Shown here: one piece after another, positions 12,864 to 25,964 of the stretch | How the letters are laid out: each line of letters begins with the position of its first letter | How positions within the stretch are numbered: position 1 is the first letter of the stretch | NCBI GenBank assembly: GCA_036971615.1 | Contig: JAYKKR010000056.1 | Span: 1 to 64,000 of the forward strand | Length of the DNA stretch: 64,000 nucleotides | Direction of reading: 5' to 3' | DNA from: Amyloporia xantha | Taxonomy: Eukaryota; Basidiomycota; Agaricomycetes; Polyporales; Adustoporiaceae | Translations under genes and position numbers: made by a program | The notes under the pieces: model-generated | What the model saw: the letters and a program-made list of their open reading frames with translations, nothing else | The model's database searches: none | Told to the model about the DNA's origin: nothing

Positions 12864-15800
12864 TTAGGCTGTTGACCTGCTCGTTCAATGAGGATGTTGT
12901 AGTATACCTGAGCGATCAAAAAATTGTGGACACTAAACAAGGACATCTCTTAGTTTGTCGACAGGGTCAAAAATGTAAACCTGTTAGATGGTGAATGAAT
13001 TCGAGTCGCTATTCCTTCAAGATCTTTTGGGGAGGGTCAACGTCCTCGTGAAAGTTTTATCTTGAGTAACATACAACGAACGAAATTGGATGCCGTTATA
13101 AAGAAGGTCCAACATTATAAGACCAGCTTGAGGTGGAAAACCAAATCCCAGAGAAACGCCAGGGTCAGATCGTTGATGTTTATCGCCACTAGTACTCCTA
13201 ACCGTGGGCAGATGTCATCTCTCGGAGACTGGACATCGAGCTATGGCTTTGGCTCAAAAGTTAGGATTAGACATTCAAATCGCCTGATTATCACCATTCA
13301 GATGTAGGGAATAGTCCTTGTGGTCCCTTATTAGGAGGCTTTGGCTAGATTCTGTTACTTAGGTCAAGATATTTACAGCAGATCGCTCAGCTCCTGCAGA
13401 TGGTCGTGAATTTCTTGCGTTAGTATCACGCATAATCAAAACGTGTATTCATCAATTCATTGTGGTATCGTTAACATGTCGTACAGTCCATGATGTCGTA
13501 TTGTTACAAGGTTTCGTAAAATCAACTGTCAATCGTGTCAGAAGGCAGACCAATCGTGGCAAAATGAGATGGGAAAGATGCAGAGACATAAAACCTATTG
13601 AATGAATGTCAGATAAGAACCACGGCCAGGATGGGTATTACGCACCTTAAACAAACATGGTCATTGCCACACCACACCGAAGTAGACGGGAGCAGATACA
13701 GTAGCTGTTAAGATAGAAACCCAACAGAAGTTAATTAGCGTAAGCGACATTGATGCATTCATTCCTGGTGTCACGTACCGGCAGGAGTAACACAAGGAGA
13801 CCACCACTGAGTCTGAGCTTGTGTCCATCCCGTTTGCTGCACTGTCGGGCACCAATGTACAGTCTGCACTTGTGGCAACGGAGGCAGCGATGGGCATCGC
13901 TTGACGGTATTCTTAGGTGAAGGGAGACACAAAGGCCAACCGCTTCGTCGCTTCGGGGCTGCTGCTGTTATGCTACGGTGGCTCACATCTTGAAAGGTTC
14001 GCTGGATTGTGGTGCGCTACATGAGCGTCCGACATAGGATAGCAACCTAACCGGCTTACCAAGGCGAAGTCCCACAGAGCCTCGGCAGCCTCCGTGTAGT
14101 ACAACACCGAACCACAGTCTGTGGCGTTGTCAGCACTAGAGAAATACAAACCATGGTCAGCGATGGCCTATAATATCGTCATATAGATGATGAGTACCGG
14201 CTGTGGAGGGTGTCGTACTCCCTCCTCTCCGAGCAGCTCATCCCGTCACGCAGCAGGTCCAAGACGTTGAGGGCCTCAGCCGTCAGCCTCTGAGCTCTCC
14301 GGAACTGCGTATCCCTTGATGGTCGAGGAGCTGATGACCTCGGGAACAGTTCATTCTCAACGGTGGTGATGATGTTGTGAATAGTATCTGCGACGTTGGT
14401 AGAAGACATTGTGTTGTGACTTGGGAGAGGGAGAGAATGATTTGGAGGACCGACTGCGGGCTGAGGCCCCTTTTATGGTCGTGACAATAGTGTACGCCAC
14501 AAGAGGGACTCGAGCATTCATCCAAAGAGGCAAGACAGCTCGCCCACAAAACACTGCTTCCGTATAGATCAAGACATGCGATGACCGATTGAGTAGTAAA
14601 ACTGAGGCACTACCTGCGAGTCTGCCCGTTGCAAGTCTGCCCGGACGGGACATCGCATCGCAGAGACGTCAAAGTGAAAGCAGTGTTCCTCATATAGAGA
14701 GCAGCCCAACACCAACCGCCATAGATGGCCACGGAATGTTATGTGCGCAATCAACGCTTATTTAGGCAAGTGGGCCGGGTACTGGGGCACAATCGCTGCA
14801 ATACCACCATAGTTGCCCGCAATGGAAATTGAGGCCTAGATGATGACACTGACCGAAGGTCTAATGAGGCAAGTCAGCATAGCCTCGAGGCTGCGCGACA
14901 TTTGGAGACACAGGATCACAAATGGCGTATACGTACCTTGTCTCACTGTCAGCTCTTTTCGCCCTGCTCTGCAATCTGACTGGCACAATACACACAAAGG
15001 CTCGATGCTCTGAAGGGTTTTTGAGATTGACGACATGGTTGCACAGGAGAAGCCCATTCGCCTGAGTGCCACAATGTCAACGCGTCGCGTCACGGTCAGG
15101 TGACATGCGCGTCACGAAGGTGGCCTGCGGACCAACACGTCTGATCTAGCGTCCTAGAAATAAGTAGCAAAGCAAATGGCCATTGCGCTAGCTTTCATCT
15201 AATACATATTTGACACCCTGACCGAGAAGGATTTCCGGATATAAGCTCGTATATACACTAGTAGTACATATGAATAAAACAACAATTCGAGGTTAGACCA
15301 TTATTTCTCTGACAGCTCCAAGTCTTCCTATTATCATCAGTATCAAATCTACTCATGATTCATATTTGGAGATCGGCGTAATAGGACTGTCTTCCTCTTT
15401 CTCTCCCGGCCCAACAATACGAAGTGTGATGCTACACTCGCTTGCCTGCGAGTCGCACTACGTCGCTGTCAGTCTAATTGAAGGAGGGATGTCATCTGAT
15501 ACGTACCCTGGGTCTGCCTTCGGTTGGAACGTCAGAGTGCGGAAGGCCATCCTTGCTACAAATGGACTGGCTAGAAGACGGTTGTTCTGGTGTTTGGGAC
15601 ATGGCTATGGTGTAACTCGAGAGTAATAAATCCAAGGGAGTTGATGAGAGCGATTCTGCACGACACAACGCCAATAAGTCAACGCAAGAGAGCAAGTTGC
15701 AGTAGCCATACAGATAACCACAGAGTGCTTCGACAGGAATAGGAGAGACGAGAGACAAGAAATGCACAACAGTGTCGAGCAGCCCTTGCCTTTTATCCTA

Positions 15801-16858
15801 AATTTTATCAGCCACATCGCTAGCGGAGTGCGGTTCGAACGATGAGCACTAAACCAAAAGCGTAAATACTAAGCTGAAGGTTGCCTGGCGACGGCCCTTG
15901 CAGTTGGAGGCGGCTCATGCGGGCTCACCAGCATTTTGAGCACAGGCATTAGTTTCAGCAACGGTTACCGGTGCCGGAGAGCGAATGAGGGAGTAAAGCT
16001 GAAGTGTCACTTCGTTTGTACCAGACTTGATGCAGTAGCCAAGACATGATACCACCCAATGTTGACAACCTTGTGAACGGCGGAGAGGGAAATTGCGGAA
16101 GATGGTCTGGCCGGCGGGTACAAGCACCAAAGTTTCCAATATTGGGAGACACACCTGCGAGGTATACCGGATAGCTGTCAAACCTAGAAAACCTGTGAAG
16201 AAGATGTCATTCACTCGTCGCCCCTATAGCTGCCAACGGGTGGATCAGTGAGAGGGATATATCGCTGGAAAACAGTGATACAGGCTTGATTTAAGAAGGA
16301 AAGATCGTGGCGAGTCTCAATAAGATGTTGCCACGCAGATATTTCCTTTGACTCAGCTCTATCTGCTTCCGCGGGTATGAGGCATAAGAAGTACGACTGA
16401 GAGATTCCGTTCCGAGCCAAAATCGCCCGAAGATAGGCGAGGTGAGGGGGTCGTTCAAAGTCACCGCGAGCAATCACTTGTCAAACAGAGGCCGTGCCAC
16501 AGTGGCATTGGCCCTGCTTGTCACGCGTCAGGCCAAAGCACACCACAGTCATCCTAAACCTCTGACTGTCGTGGGTAAAGACAGGTAATCAATACTGAAT
16601 TGCACTGAGAGCGTTAGCTGTCTTTTTGCCAAAGCCCGGATCCAGAGACTCGTGGCCGCTTTGATTGATTTTGCAATTGGCCACTGAGATAGAAGGACAA
16701 AGGCGCATTCTCAATGAGCCGCCGCCGACAATGTCAAAGCTCCTTTTCGAGGATGAAAGCGCATAGCGCAAAAGGACCATAGACAATGGGGGTGTCGTAC
16801 TTATATCTGACGAGCCCACTACTAGCAAGACCATTCTTCCTCACATAACACCTCGCAT
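12864..16858. other. 4-kb stretch with only short unrecognised frames
   Basis: No gene of a known family is visible. Several short minus-strand frames look locally coding. One starts at 14409 (MSSTNVADTIHN, ending near 14179) and might continue through a later segment with ADNATDCGSVLYYTEAAE. Others start at 15054 and 15602, and two consecutive frames cover 16477-16211 and 16214-15915. None has a signal peptide, domain or convincing splice model, and they do not resemble one another. They may be lineage-specific small genes or chance frames. Confidence 0.35.
14187..14409 (-). CDS. Possible small gene of unknown function (first exon)
   Basis: A 74-codon frame begins at 14409 with MSSTNVADTIHNIITT. 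It is rich in Arg, Ser and Glu and has a helical-looking segment (RLTAEALNVLDLLRD). Downstream on the same strand, sequence between likely splice sites near 14122 and 14055 reads ADNATDCGSVLYYTEAAE, so this may be the first exon of a multi-exon protein. The family is not recognised and the exon end is uncertain. It could be a chance frame. Confidence 0.25.
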
Positions 16859-17515
16859 ATGATGGAGTCCCCGAATATCATTGCACCCTACGAACCCAAG
16901 CCGTACACGCTAGCAGGACTCACCTTCAACGACATCTCTACAGAAGCTGTCCCTTTTCTATGCCATCTCCTCATCAACGCCCGGCAGAACGTGACAGCGC
17001 AAACTCTGGCGAGACAGCACCTATACTACTGGACGCGGGCCCTGTTCAAAGATATCCAAGTCATCGACTTTGAGATTGTGAAGATGCAGAGGCAGTTACG
17101 CGCCATCGGCCGAACGGCGCAGAGGTTGCAAGTGGGAGGGCCACATAATCTGCGGCGAACCTGGTGCCCACAGACGGTAACGCTGCGGGATGCATGCGTC
17201 GAAGAACTGGTGGTGAAGCTCATCCCAAAACGCCAACGCAAGCTGGACTGGTACGTGGCTGGCGTGGACGTGCTGGTATGGCTGGAGACGGAGTGCGCCC
17301 CGGAAGAGGAATGGACGGAGGAGATCAAAAGGGCACACCGCGATTACCTGTTGATTCCAGCCATCGTCGCGGTGAACGAAGCGCGCACGTTCTTCGACGA
17401 TCCACGCAATGACGACGGCTGGCCGAGGAAGGTAGAAGATCTGGACGCATACTATCACGCGTTATTTCGTCGGTCAATACGCCAGTGGCCGAGCAACATA
17501 CCACGGGATGGTTAG
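16859..17515 (+). CDS. Hypothetical protein, 218 residues, intronless
   Basis: A single open frame starting MMESPNIIAPYEPK and ending RDG. Composition is protein-like and balanced, with many Trp, Arg and acidic residues (LDWYVAGVDVLVWLETE, EEEWTEEIKRAHRDY), predicted mostly helical. There is no signal peptide and no membrane segment. Most neighbouring genes have introns, so the lack of any is notable. I do not recognise a family; orphans of this kind are common in Agaricomycetes. The frame is GC-richer than the flanks and unlikely to be chance. Confidence 0.6.
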   Translation: MMESPNIIAPYEPKPYTLAGLTFNDISTEAVPFLCHLLINARQNVTAQTLARQHLYYWTRALFKDIQVIDFEIVKMQRQLRAIGRTAQRLQVGGPHNLRRTWCPQTVTLRDACVEELVVKLIPKRQRKLDWYVAGVDVLVWLETECAPEEEWTEEIKRAHRDYLLIPAIVAVNEARTFFDDPRNDDGWPRKVEDLDAYYHALFRRSIRQWPSNIPRDG

Positions 17516-18308
17516 TCGGAGAATACGCGTGGAGGGCGGCCCAAGCATCCAAGGCCCTGCTGGCGCATCGCACCCCCAGCACTGCCTTTAGAGACGCGCA
17601 TTGCACGCTTCCTAGATAATGAAAAGACTCGGACATTAGGACTTCGTCAGGGACGCTGTTGTATATGCCCTATGTGTACTTCCCGTTGTTTGTATGACCT
17701 ATGCACCCATACCTATGCTACATTGATTGAATTGCTTGTACCGATGTCTGTGAACACTGGAAGGAACATGTCTGCAAAATGTTTCCCGAATGTCAATGCG
17801 ACAAAGAAATGCTTAGCACAAACGACGTGTCAAAGAGATGAGGGCAGTCTGCAAAGCGTTTCTGGACAAATTTAAATTGTAGCATGTAAGACGCCTATCG
17901 CTAAATGCTATCACCGCGCATAAGTATGTACGGCAGTTGGTGATCAAAATAATCAATCGAATTCCAATCGAGTTATACATAATATCGGCACCGCTTGATT
18001 GTGACTCTCAGTGCAACATATACGCCGTGTCCTGCCTCTCGCAGTTCAATCTCGCAAGCTCGCCCGTTCCGTGTGCAACGGCTGGGCCACAACAAAGCGC
18101 TCCTGAAACCATCTAAGCGCCTTTGCTTTGACCTGCTTTGAGTCTTTGACCGCATTGTGGCCCACCACACCCTACCGACGGTCCAAGCAAAGGAGTCGGT
18201 CTTTAAACTGCACCTCCTTAAAAGCAGATACCACAACGACCAAGGCCACGCAACCAAGAAGACTCCGCCAAATCTCACTTCCAGCACACCAGCCCTCAAC
18301 TCGTCAAG
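17516..18308. other. Intergenic, promoter of the checkpoint kinase
   Basis: No gene seen. The stretch holds the 3' flank of the 218-residue orphan and the upstream region of the FHA-kinase. Short frames here are not supported by composition. Confidence 0.4.
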
Positions 18309-20803
<2,495 letters not shown>

Positions 20804-21109
20804 GACTAGGTGGTGGTATCAATCTCACAACGCTTTGCACGCAATTTCTCGCATTAAATTCCATCTCTCGCTATATCTACTCATGAGTGTCTGCTGAACT
20901 CCCCCTCATTTTGGTTATTTCCACAGCTTAGATCTGCTATCGACTCTCCTTCCGTTCGACCTGCATTCATTGCGCATCTCATCATCTACTTGTACAATTT
21001 ATACCATCTCTATGTTGTAACATAGCTGGGCTGGTGCTTGAATATATATGTCTGGCTTTTCCTGCTAATCGTTCGAAGGCACCTCGCTTGAGATACTATG
21101 CCCTTTCGT
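20804..21109. other. 3' flank of the kinase gene up to the hAT MITE
   Basis: AT-richer sequence with TTTATACC and TTGTAACATAG motifs fitting a 3' untranslated region. It ends with the left target-site copy CCTTTCGT at 21102-21109. Confidence 0.4.
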
Positions 21110-21630
21110 TAGTGCTGCCGTGAGGTGAGGTGAAGGTCACCTCGAGGTAACTCCGACGTTCACCTCATTTACCTCGAGGTGGCTGAAATTTACCTTGAGG
21201 TACCTTGAGGTGACCGGCTAAAGCCGACCAGAGTCACTCTCTCCTGATCAGGATGTGGTGGCTGCGCGACCAACTGCAATAGAAAACTGTTCGGAGTGGC
21301 TGTAGATAGTTTATTCATGGATTACTTGCTTCAGAACATATATGAAAAGCAGTTGATATTTAATATGCATTTAAAAACAAATTTTAGGGATAGGACATGC
21401 TACTGTTCACTTGAGGTACTGAATTCGCCAGAGCTCACGAGCGTTGTCACCGGTAGCCGCGCTCGTGACGATGAGATAACGTGACCATTTACCTTGGGTG
21501 CTCGGCCATCAATTACCTCGAGGTACCTCAAGGAAAAACCACCTCAAGGTACCTTGAGGTGGCAAGCCGAGATTCCGAACCACCTCAAGCCACCTTGAGC
21601 CTCAAGGTACCTCACCTCACGGCAGCACTA
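21110..21630. mobile_element. hAT-type MITE, 521 bp
   Basis: The ends are perfect inverted repeats beginning TAGTGCTGCCGTGAGGTGAG. Both sides carry the identical 8-bp duplication CCTTTCGT (21102-21109 and 21631-21638). An 8-bp target duplication with TAG-type ends is the mark of the hAT superfamily. The element codes for nothing. About 120 bp next to each end is packed with degenerate ten-base palindromes of the form ACCTYGAGGT, arranged as further inverted repeats, while the middle is AT-rich. The intact duplication suggests a fairly recent insertion. Mobilisation would need a transposase encoded elsewhere. Confidence 0.9.
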
Positions 21631-21638
21631 CCTTTCGT

Positions 21639-22214
21639 CGGTGAGCCCATTACTGCTACTGCTACCGTAGCGCGAGGGTAAGCGCCGACCTCGTTCAACT
21701 GTACAGTCCACGACCACCAACTTCATGGATTGCTTGCGTCTGTCTTCGCTTCTTGTGTACCTCCCTTGCACAGGCTGAGTCCGCATGTCGACGGTTATTC
21801 CATGAGTTGTAGCTGGCGATACGACAGATCCCGCTTGAACAACAGTGTTACTGCCCAGATTTTGCGCTCCCAATGAATACTTTCATCCTCAATGCGAGGC
21901 GACTTAACTCTGTTCCCTCCTCTTAAATAATAAATTACTTGTCTTCCTACAAACGCTGTTGTCAGTGGTCCACTGTTATCTCGAGTGAAGACCAATTGTC
22001 GTCCTCATACTGGGTGCGGGAGGACAGCCCAAAATCACCGTACGGAATAAGTTAGCCAGTTGGACGCACAGTACTGGGTATACAGGCGGCATTCCTTGCA
22101 TGACGCTGGTGAGTAGTCGTGAGATCTGTCTTTTATACAGAGGTGCAGGAACGCAGTCATCGAGGAGAACGACAACGCTACCCTCAGAAAGCCTACAACG
22201 AAACGAATCCATAT
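21639..22214. other. Intergenic, nothing identified
   Basis: Between the hAT MITE and the first UstYa-like gene I see no coding structure, repeat or RNA gene. Confidence 0.4.
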
Positions 22215-22927
22215 CTAATCTGAAAATTCCGGCAGCCCATGCTCAATTCGGAACTGGTCCCACACCGGCCAATTGTTCTCCACCATACGATACACGGGCT
22301 CCCAATCGAGGCACGTATGCGTCCCGCCCTGCGTCTCCACCGTGAAATTGCGCGTCGCGAAATCGCCGGGCTCGAGCGTGACGTCCGCCCCACACAGCGT
22401 CCACTGGCGGAGGTAGACGAAGCAGTGGTGCATGTGCTCCTGCAGCGCGGGGCGGATGTTGTGCAGCCCGAGCTCGACCGTCGAGCGCAGCCAGCGCAGG
22501 CAGTGCAGCTCGTGGAACATCGGCACCGCGAACGTGCGCATCTCGGGCCCCAGGCGCACGTCGTTGTCGCCCACGAGCGGCGCGGTCCACAGCCACTCGT
22601 CGTACGCCCCGCGGCCTGTCAGGGGGTAGTGGACGGTGTCTTCCACGACCATCTTGACGGGCCCTGCCTCGACGGGGAGATACCTCCCGAAGTCGGACCC
22701 GACCCACGCTAGATGCGAGTCGCGTATTCAGCATGAAGCCATCGCCCGCAGCAACCTGACGCACAGTATGCTTCCTGCGGCTCGGCATGGTTGCGCCGGG
22801 CACGGAGCCGGCTCGCTGCTTTTACTTTCTTCGCGGTGTCGACGAGGGTGAGGTTGCAATAGAGCGAGGCGGCGAGGAGGAGGACGAGTAGCGAGACATG
22901 GGTCCACGTTCCTGCTTTGAGAGACAT
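22215..22927 (-). CDS. UstYa-like DUF3328 protein 1 (membrane-anchored oxidase family)
   Basis: Two exons (22927-22804 and 22708-22215, phase-1 intron) give about 205 residues. An N-terminal membrane anchor (SLLVLLLAASLYCNLTLV) precedes the DUF3328 domain. Its two diagnostic motifs are present: FHELHCLRWLR and, some 30 residues later, HCFVYLRQWTLCGADVT. The family includes UstYa/UstYb of ustiloxin and related proteins that carry out oxidative cyclisation or hydroxylation of ribosomal peptides in fungi; others act on non-peptide metabolites. A TATA-like CATAAATA lies about 76 bp upstream. It is divergent from the GNAT gene (about 340 bp between starts), which may allow shared control. The intron donor is chosen to keep frame and could shift slightly. 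Confidence 0.88.
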
Positions 22928-23267
22928 GGACGGATTGTGTGTGGGTCGTACGCTATGTCAGGGGACGTAGATAAGCGGTCTGTGTCGGACCAAAGAAGGA
23001 TTGATATTTATGGGCGGTGCATCGCATTGCCTGCTATAAGAGGCGTACAGCCGCGCGCTGGCTCGGAGCGATTGGAACGAAGAGATGGAAATCCACTGTG
23101 CGGCTTCTAACACATGCATCCAGCGCTTCCTGATCATCAGTGCCTCCTTGTGGGTACTCTGATACTTATGACTCTCCGCTCCTGACAAAAGCCGTCAGGT
23201 ATTTATATAAAGTATTACTGCGCCCCCAAGCCACATCTCGACGTCGTTCTGAGATAATTCGGACATC

Positions 23268-24318
23268 ATGACAGCAGCCACTACGTTGACCATAGGACGA
23301 GTCGAGAACCCGTCAGGTAAGCTGCTGGACCCTCTATTTCCACACGACCCGCACGTTTGACGCTGCCGGCAAAGATGAACTCATCGAGACCTCCGTCGCC
23401 ATCTTTTACTCCCTGATGAAAGACGGTAAGCCGGCCCAAACCATCGAGCGCAGATCGCCCCATCCTGACGCGCTCCAGATGCCGGCGTCAGGAGTCTCGT
23501 CGGCGGCGACCCCAGCAGCATCCCCGCGATGGCGCGGGCCATGTTGAAGGCAGGCGCCCTCACTGGCGAGTATTATACCGCGATGGACGGGGACGAGTTG
23601 GTCGGCTTCACCATGTGGATGCCCCCTGGGCGAGACTTGTTCAGCACGTACGTCGCACGCTACGCGGTTCGATCGACTGCAGACTGAGCTTCGATCTCTG
23701 CAGACCAGAAGAGCGCGCGCTGGGGCTCGATGAATTCATGAAGAATTTGTCGCCAGAGGGGAAGGAATATTACAAAAACATCGTACGTCGTGACGCATGG
23801 CTGGGCCTAGCAGTGTCACTCAGCTGTGCTCCAGTACACGGTAGAATGGCCAAAGTTCGTCAATGGCTGTCTGGGGCCAAACGTGAGCACCTCCGATGTG
23901 CAGCCTGAGCACCTACTCATCCGCGGAACCAGGGCAAGACGAATTCGTGGTGGATGCACATAGCGATGGTCCGCCAAGACAGGCAGAAGCAGGGAATCGC
24001 CACCTCGCTCATGAGGCTTGTTATTGAAAAGGTGCTGTGGTTCTTTCTAGATGCCGCGCTCCAGTGAGCCTGATATCGTACCCTGTCGGCAGGCCAAGCA
24101 GAAGGGCGAGGTCATTGCATGCAGCACGACGACGCCGACGAACGTGAGTGTCTGATTCTTCCCCGTTATCAGAAAGTCGCTGAGCGCGTCGGCAGGCGAT
24201 TATATATCAGGCGATTGGGATGAAGCTTTTGGGCGACAGGATAATGCCATCGCCTTGGGGAGAATGGCCGCTGTATGTGCTCTCTCTTGACACGGGTCGC
24301 GCCTCTCCAGCGGCATGA
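23268..24318 (+). CDS. GNAT-family N-acetyltransferase
   Basis: A multi-exon gene beginning MTAATTLTIGRVENPS, about 200 residues when spliced. Landmarks in order: ELIETSVAIFYSLMKD, RAMLKAGALTGEYYTAMDGDELVGFTMWMPPG, EERALGLDEFMKNLS, then WWMHIAMVRQDRQKQGIATSLMRLV. That last segment carries the acetyl-CoA loop in the form Q-x-x-G-I-A (RQKQGIA), the hallmark of motif A. Later exons give GEVIACSTTTPTN and IYQAIGMKLLGDR, typical of motif B. It would move an acetyl group from acetyl-CoA to an amine; the substrate is unknown. Its place beside a UstYa-like gene makes a tailoring role in a peptide or small-molecule pathway possible but unproven. A TATATAA box lies about 64 bp upstream. Confidence 0.85.
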
Positions 24319-24934
24319 AGTGGTTGGAACATGTGTGGGAAAAGGAAAGTAATGTCATCGGTGTATTTTGGAATGTGAATGTACAGTAGATGTTCTGTAC
24401 TGATAGCAGTTAGTCTCGATCCGTGTGTCTCTTCCGCACGGTGCTGGTGCTATAAGATGGAAGGCATGATGAACTTGACGGCGTGATATCGTTGGCGATA
24501 CGGTGGTCCCGCGAACATGGACCGCATCAGACGCCGTGCAGGCGCCCCATGTGCGTCAAGAGTTCGACCTCGTTGAACTTGATCCACATCAACACGGCGG
24601 TGCCAATTTGACAATTCTCCTTATCCGAAATATTTTACTCTGCGGAGCTCGCAGTTTTGTTGTGCATTGCCATTTGCCACCACAGCGCTGGCGCTGGGAA
24701 TGTTTTAGTCTGAATCCCGGGTCATCACTGCATTCCATGGATCCATCATGCATCGTGCATCATCCACAAGTCACCGCTCAATTCTGTTCTAGGATCTCTC
24801 TCTAGAAGTTCTCATCGGCCGGTGATGTCCTTCTGAGGGCTATGTTCTGAACTCTATTCTCAATCCATGGCGATACTCCTCCTATCCTCTTGAGCTGATA
24901 CTTCACTCCCCAGTCTATACCCCCTACTACAGCC
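24319..24934. other. Intergenic, nothing identified
   Basis: 3' flank of the acetyltransferase and promoter region of the next gene. No convincing frame, repeat or RNA gene. Confidence 0.4.
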
Positions 24935-25964
24935 ATGCTGGACCGGCAGGAAGAATCAATCGCACTCTTGGATGAGGGCGCTGGTGGTGCTTGGGATGAG
25001 TCGGAGAAAGGTCAGTCGTCCCCCTACAACACTCCCCCTTCCTGCTCGTCGAGCGTCGTTCTCCAGGCCCTCGTCCGGCAAGCCAAGCCACCCCCAGGTC
25101 GACATCGACCCTCCTATGGTGGACCACCGCCCTCCTCTCAGTCTTCATCCTCGCCGACCTGGTCGCCTACCTCTACATCTTCCGCTCCGTCCTCGGGATG
25201 GCCGAAACCGCCGTCGGCGAGCTCGAGTTCCGCAACCCGTACGTGGGCCTCGCCGAGCTCTACAGCGAAGGCGGCGTGAACGCTTCCCGCTACGACCCCA
25301 TCGTCAACATCCCGCGCGTCGCCGCGCAAGTGAGCAGCGCCGAGCCCGACAAGGTCTTCCCCGAGGCCGAGCACCGGTACCTCTCCAATTTCGGCACGAT
25401 GTCGCCCAACGACCGCCACCTCCAAGTCTCAAGCAGCGTGCGTACCCCTTTTGCCCCGCGTCGCTACACGCGCTGACTCGGTCGCTCGTCTCCCCGCAGG
25501 TGCACACCATCCTCCAGTTCCGCGCGATGGACTTCGGCATGGAGCGCTGCGCGCTCACGCTCCGCCTCCCCTCGGCCTCAGACCAGCAGCCATTCACGCT
25601 CCTCTCCCCCTCCGGCCACGCGCAGCTCGACATCTGTGCCCTCGACGCGGCGCGGCCGCTCAGCCCGCGCAGCCTCTCCTGGGCGACGCGCCCGGCGTGC
25701 ACGGAGCACGTCGGCACGCTGTCCGCGGGCCCCGGCGAGGAGGTGCGCTTCGCGGAGTTCCCGTGCAGCTGGGGCTCGCTGCACACGTACGAGGTCTCGT
25801 GCGCGCCCGACGCGCCCGACTGCGAGTTGGACGTGTGGGCGAGCAGGAACGGAACGTGGGGTGCGTGTTCTGTATTCCTCTCTTGCAAGTTTCGACCGCT
25901 CACGCCGCGCTCCTGACACCCCCAACATCTAGGCATCTTCATGTATCAGTTCCAGACCGTATGA
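24935..25964 (+). CDS. Single-pass membrane protein of unknown function, fungal family
   Basis: Three introns are removed: one after ESEK (near 25011-25067), one after QVSSS (near 25437-25499) and one after NGTWG (25861-25931). The result is about 290 residues. A short cytoplasmic N-terminus (MLDRQEESIALLDEG) and a Ser/Thr/Pro stretch precede one membrane helix (TALLSVFILADLVAYLYIF). The outside part has FRNPYVGLAELY, RYDPIVNIPRVAAQVSS, YLSNFGTMSPNDRHLQ, VHTILQFRAMDFGMERC and paired cysteines (PACTEH, PCSWGS, VSCAPDAPDC). Similar proteins of unassigned function are common in Agaricomycetes and some are labelled But2-like. I see no catalytic motif. Its position between the two UstYa-like genes is its only functional hint. 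Confidence 0.75.

Noticed and set aside
15820..15850. GGTTCGAAC as a tRNA T-arm
   Set aside because: No matching acceptor, D-arm or anticodon stem could be built around it.
22243..22803. Long frames antisense to or out of phase with UstYa-like gene 1
   Set aside because: They are Arg/Pro/Ala-rich shadows of the real coding strand in GC-rich sequence. The same holds for frames overlapping the methyltransferase and kinase genes.
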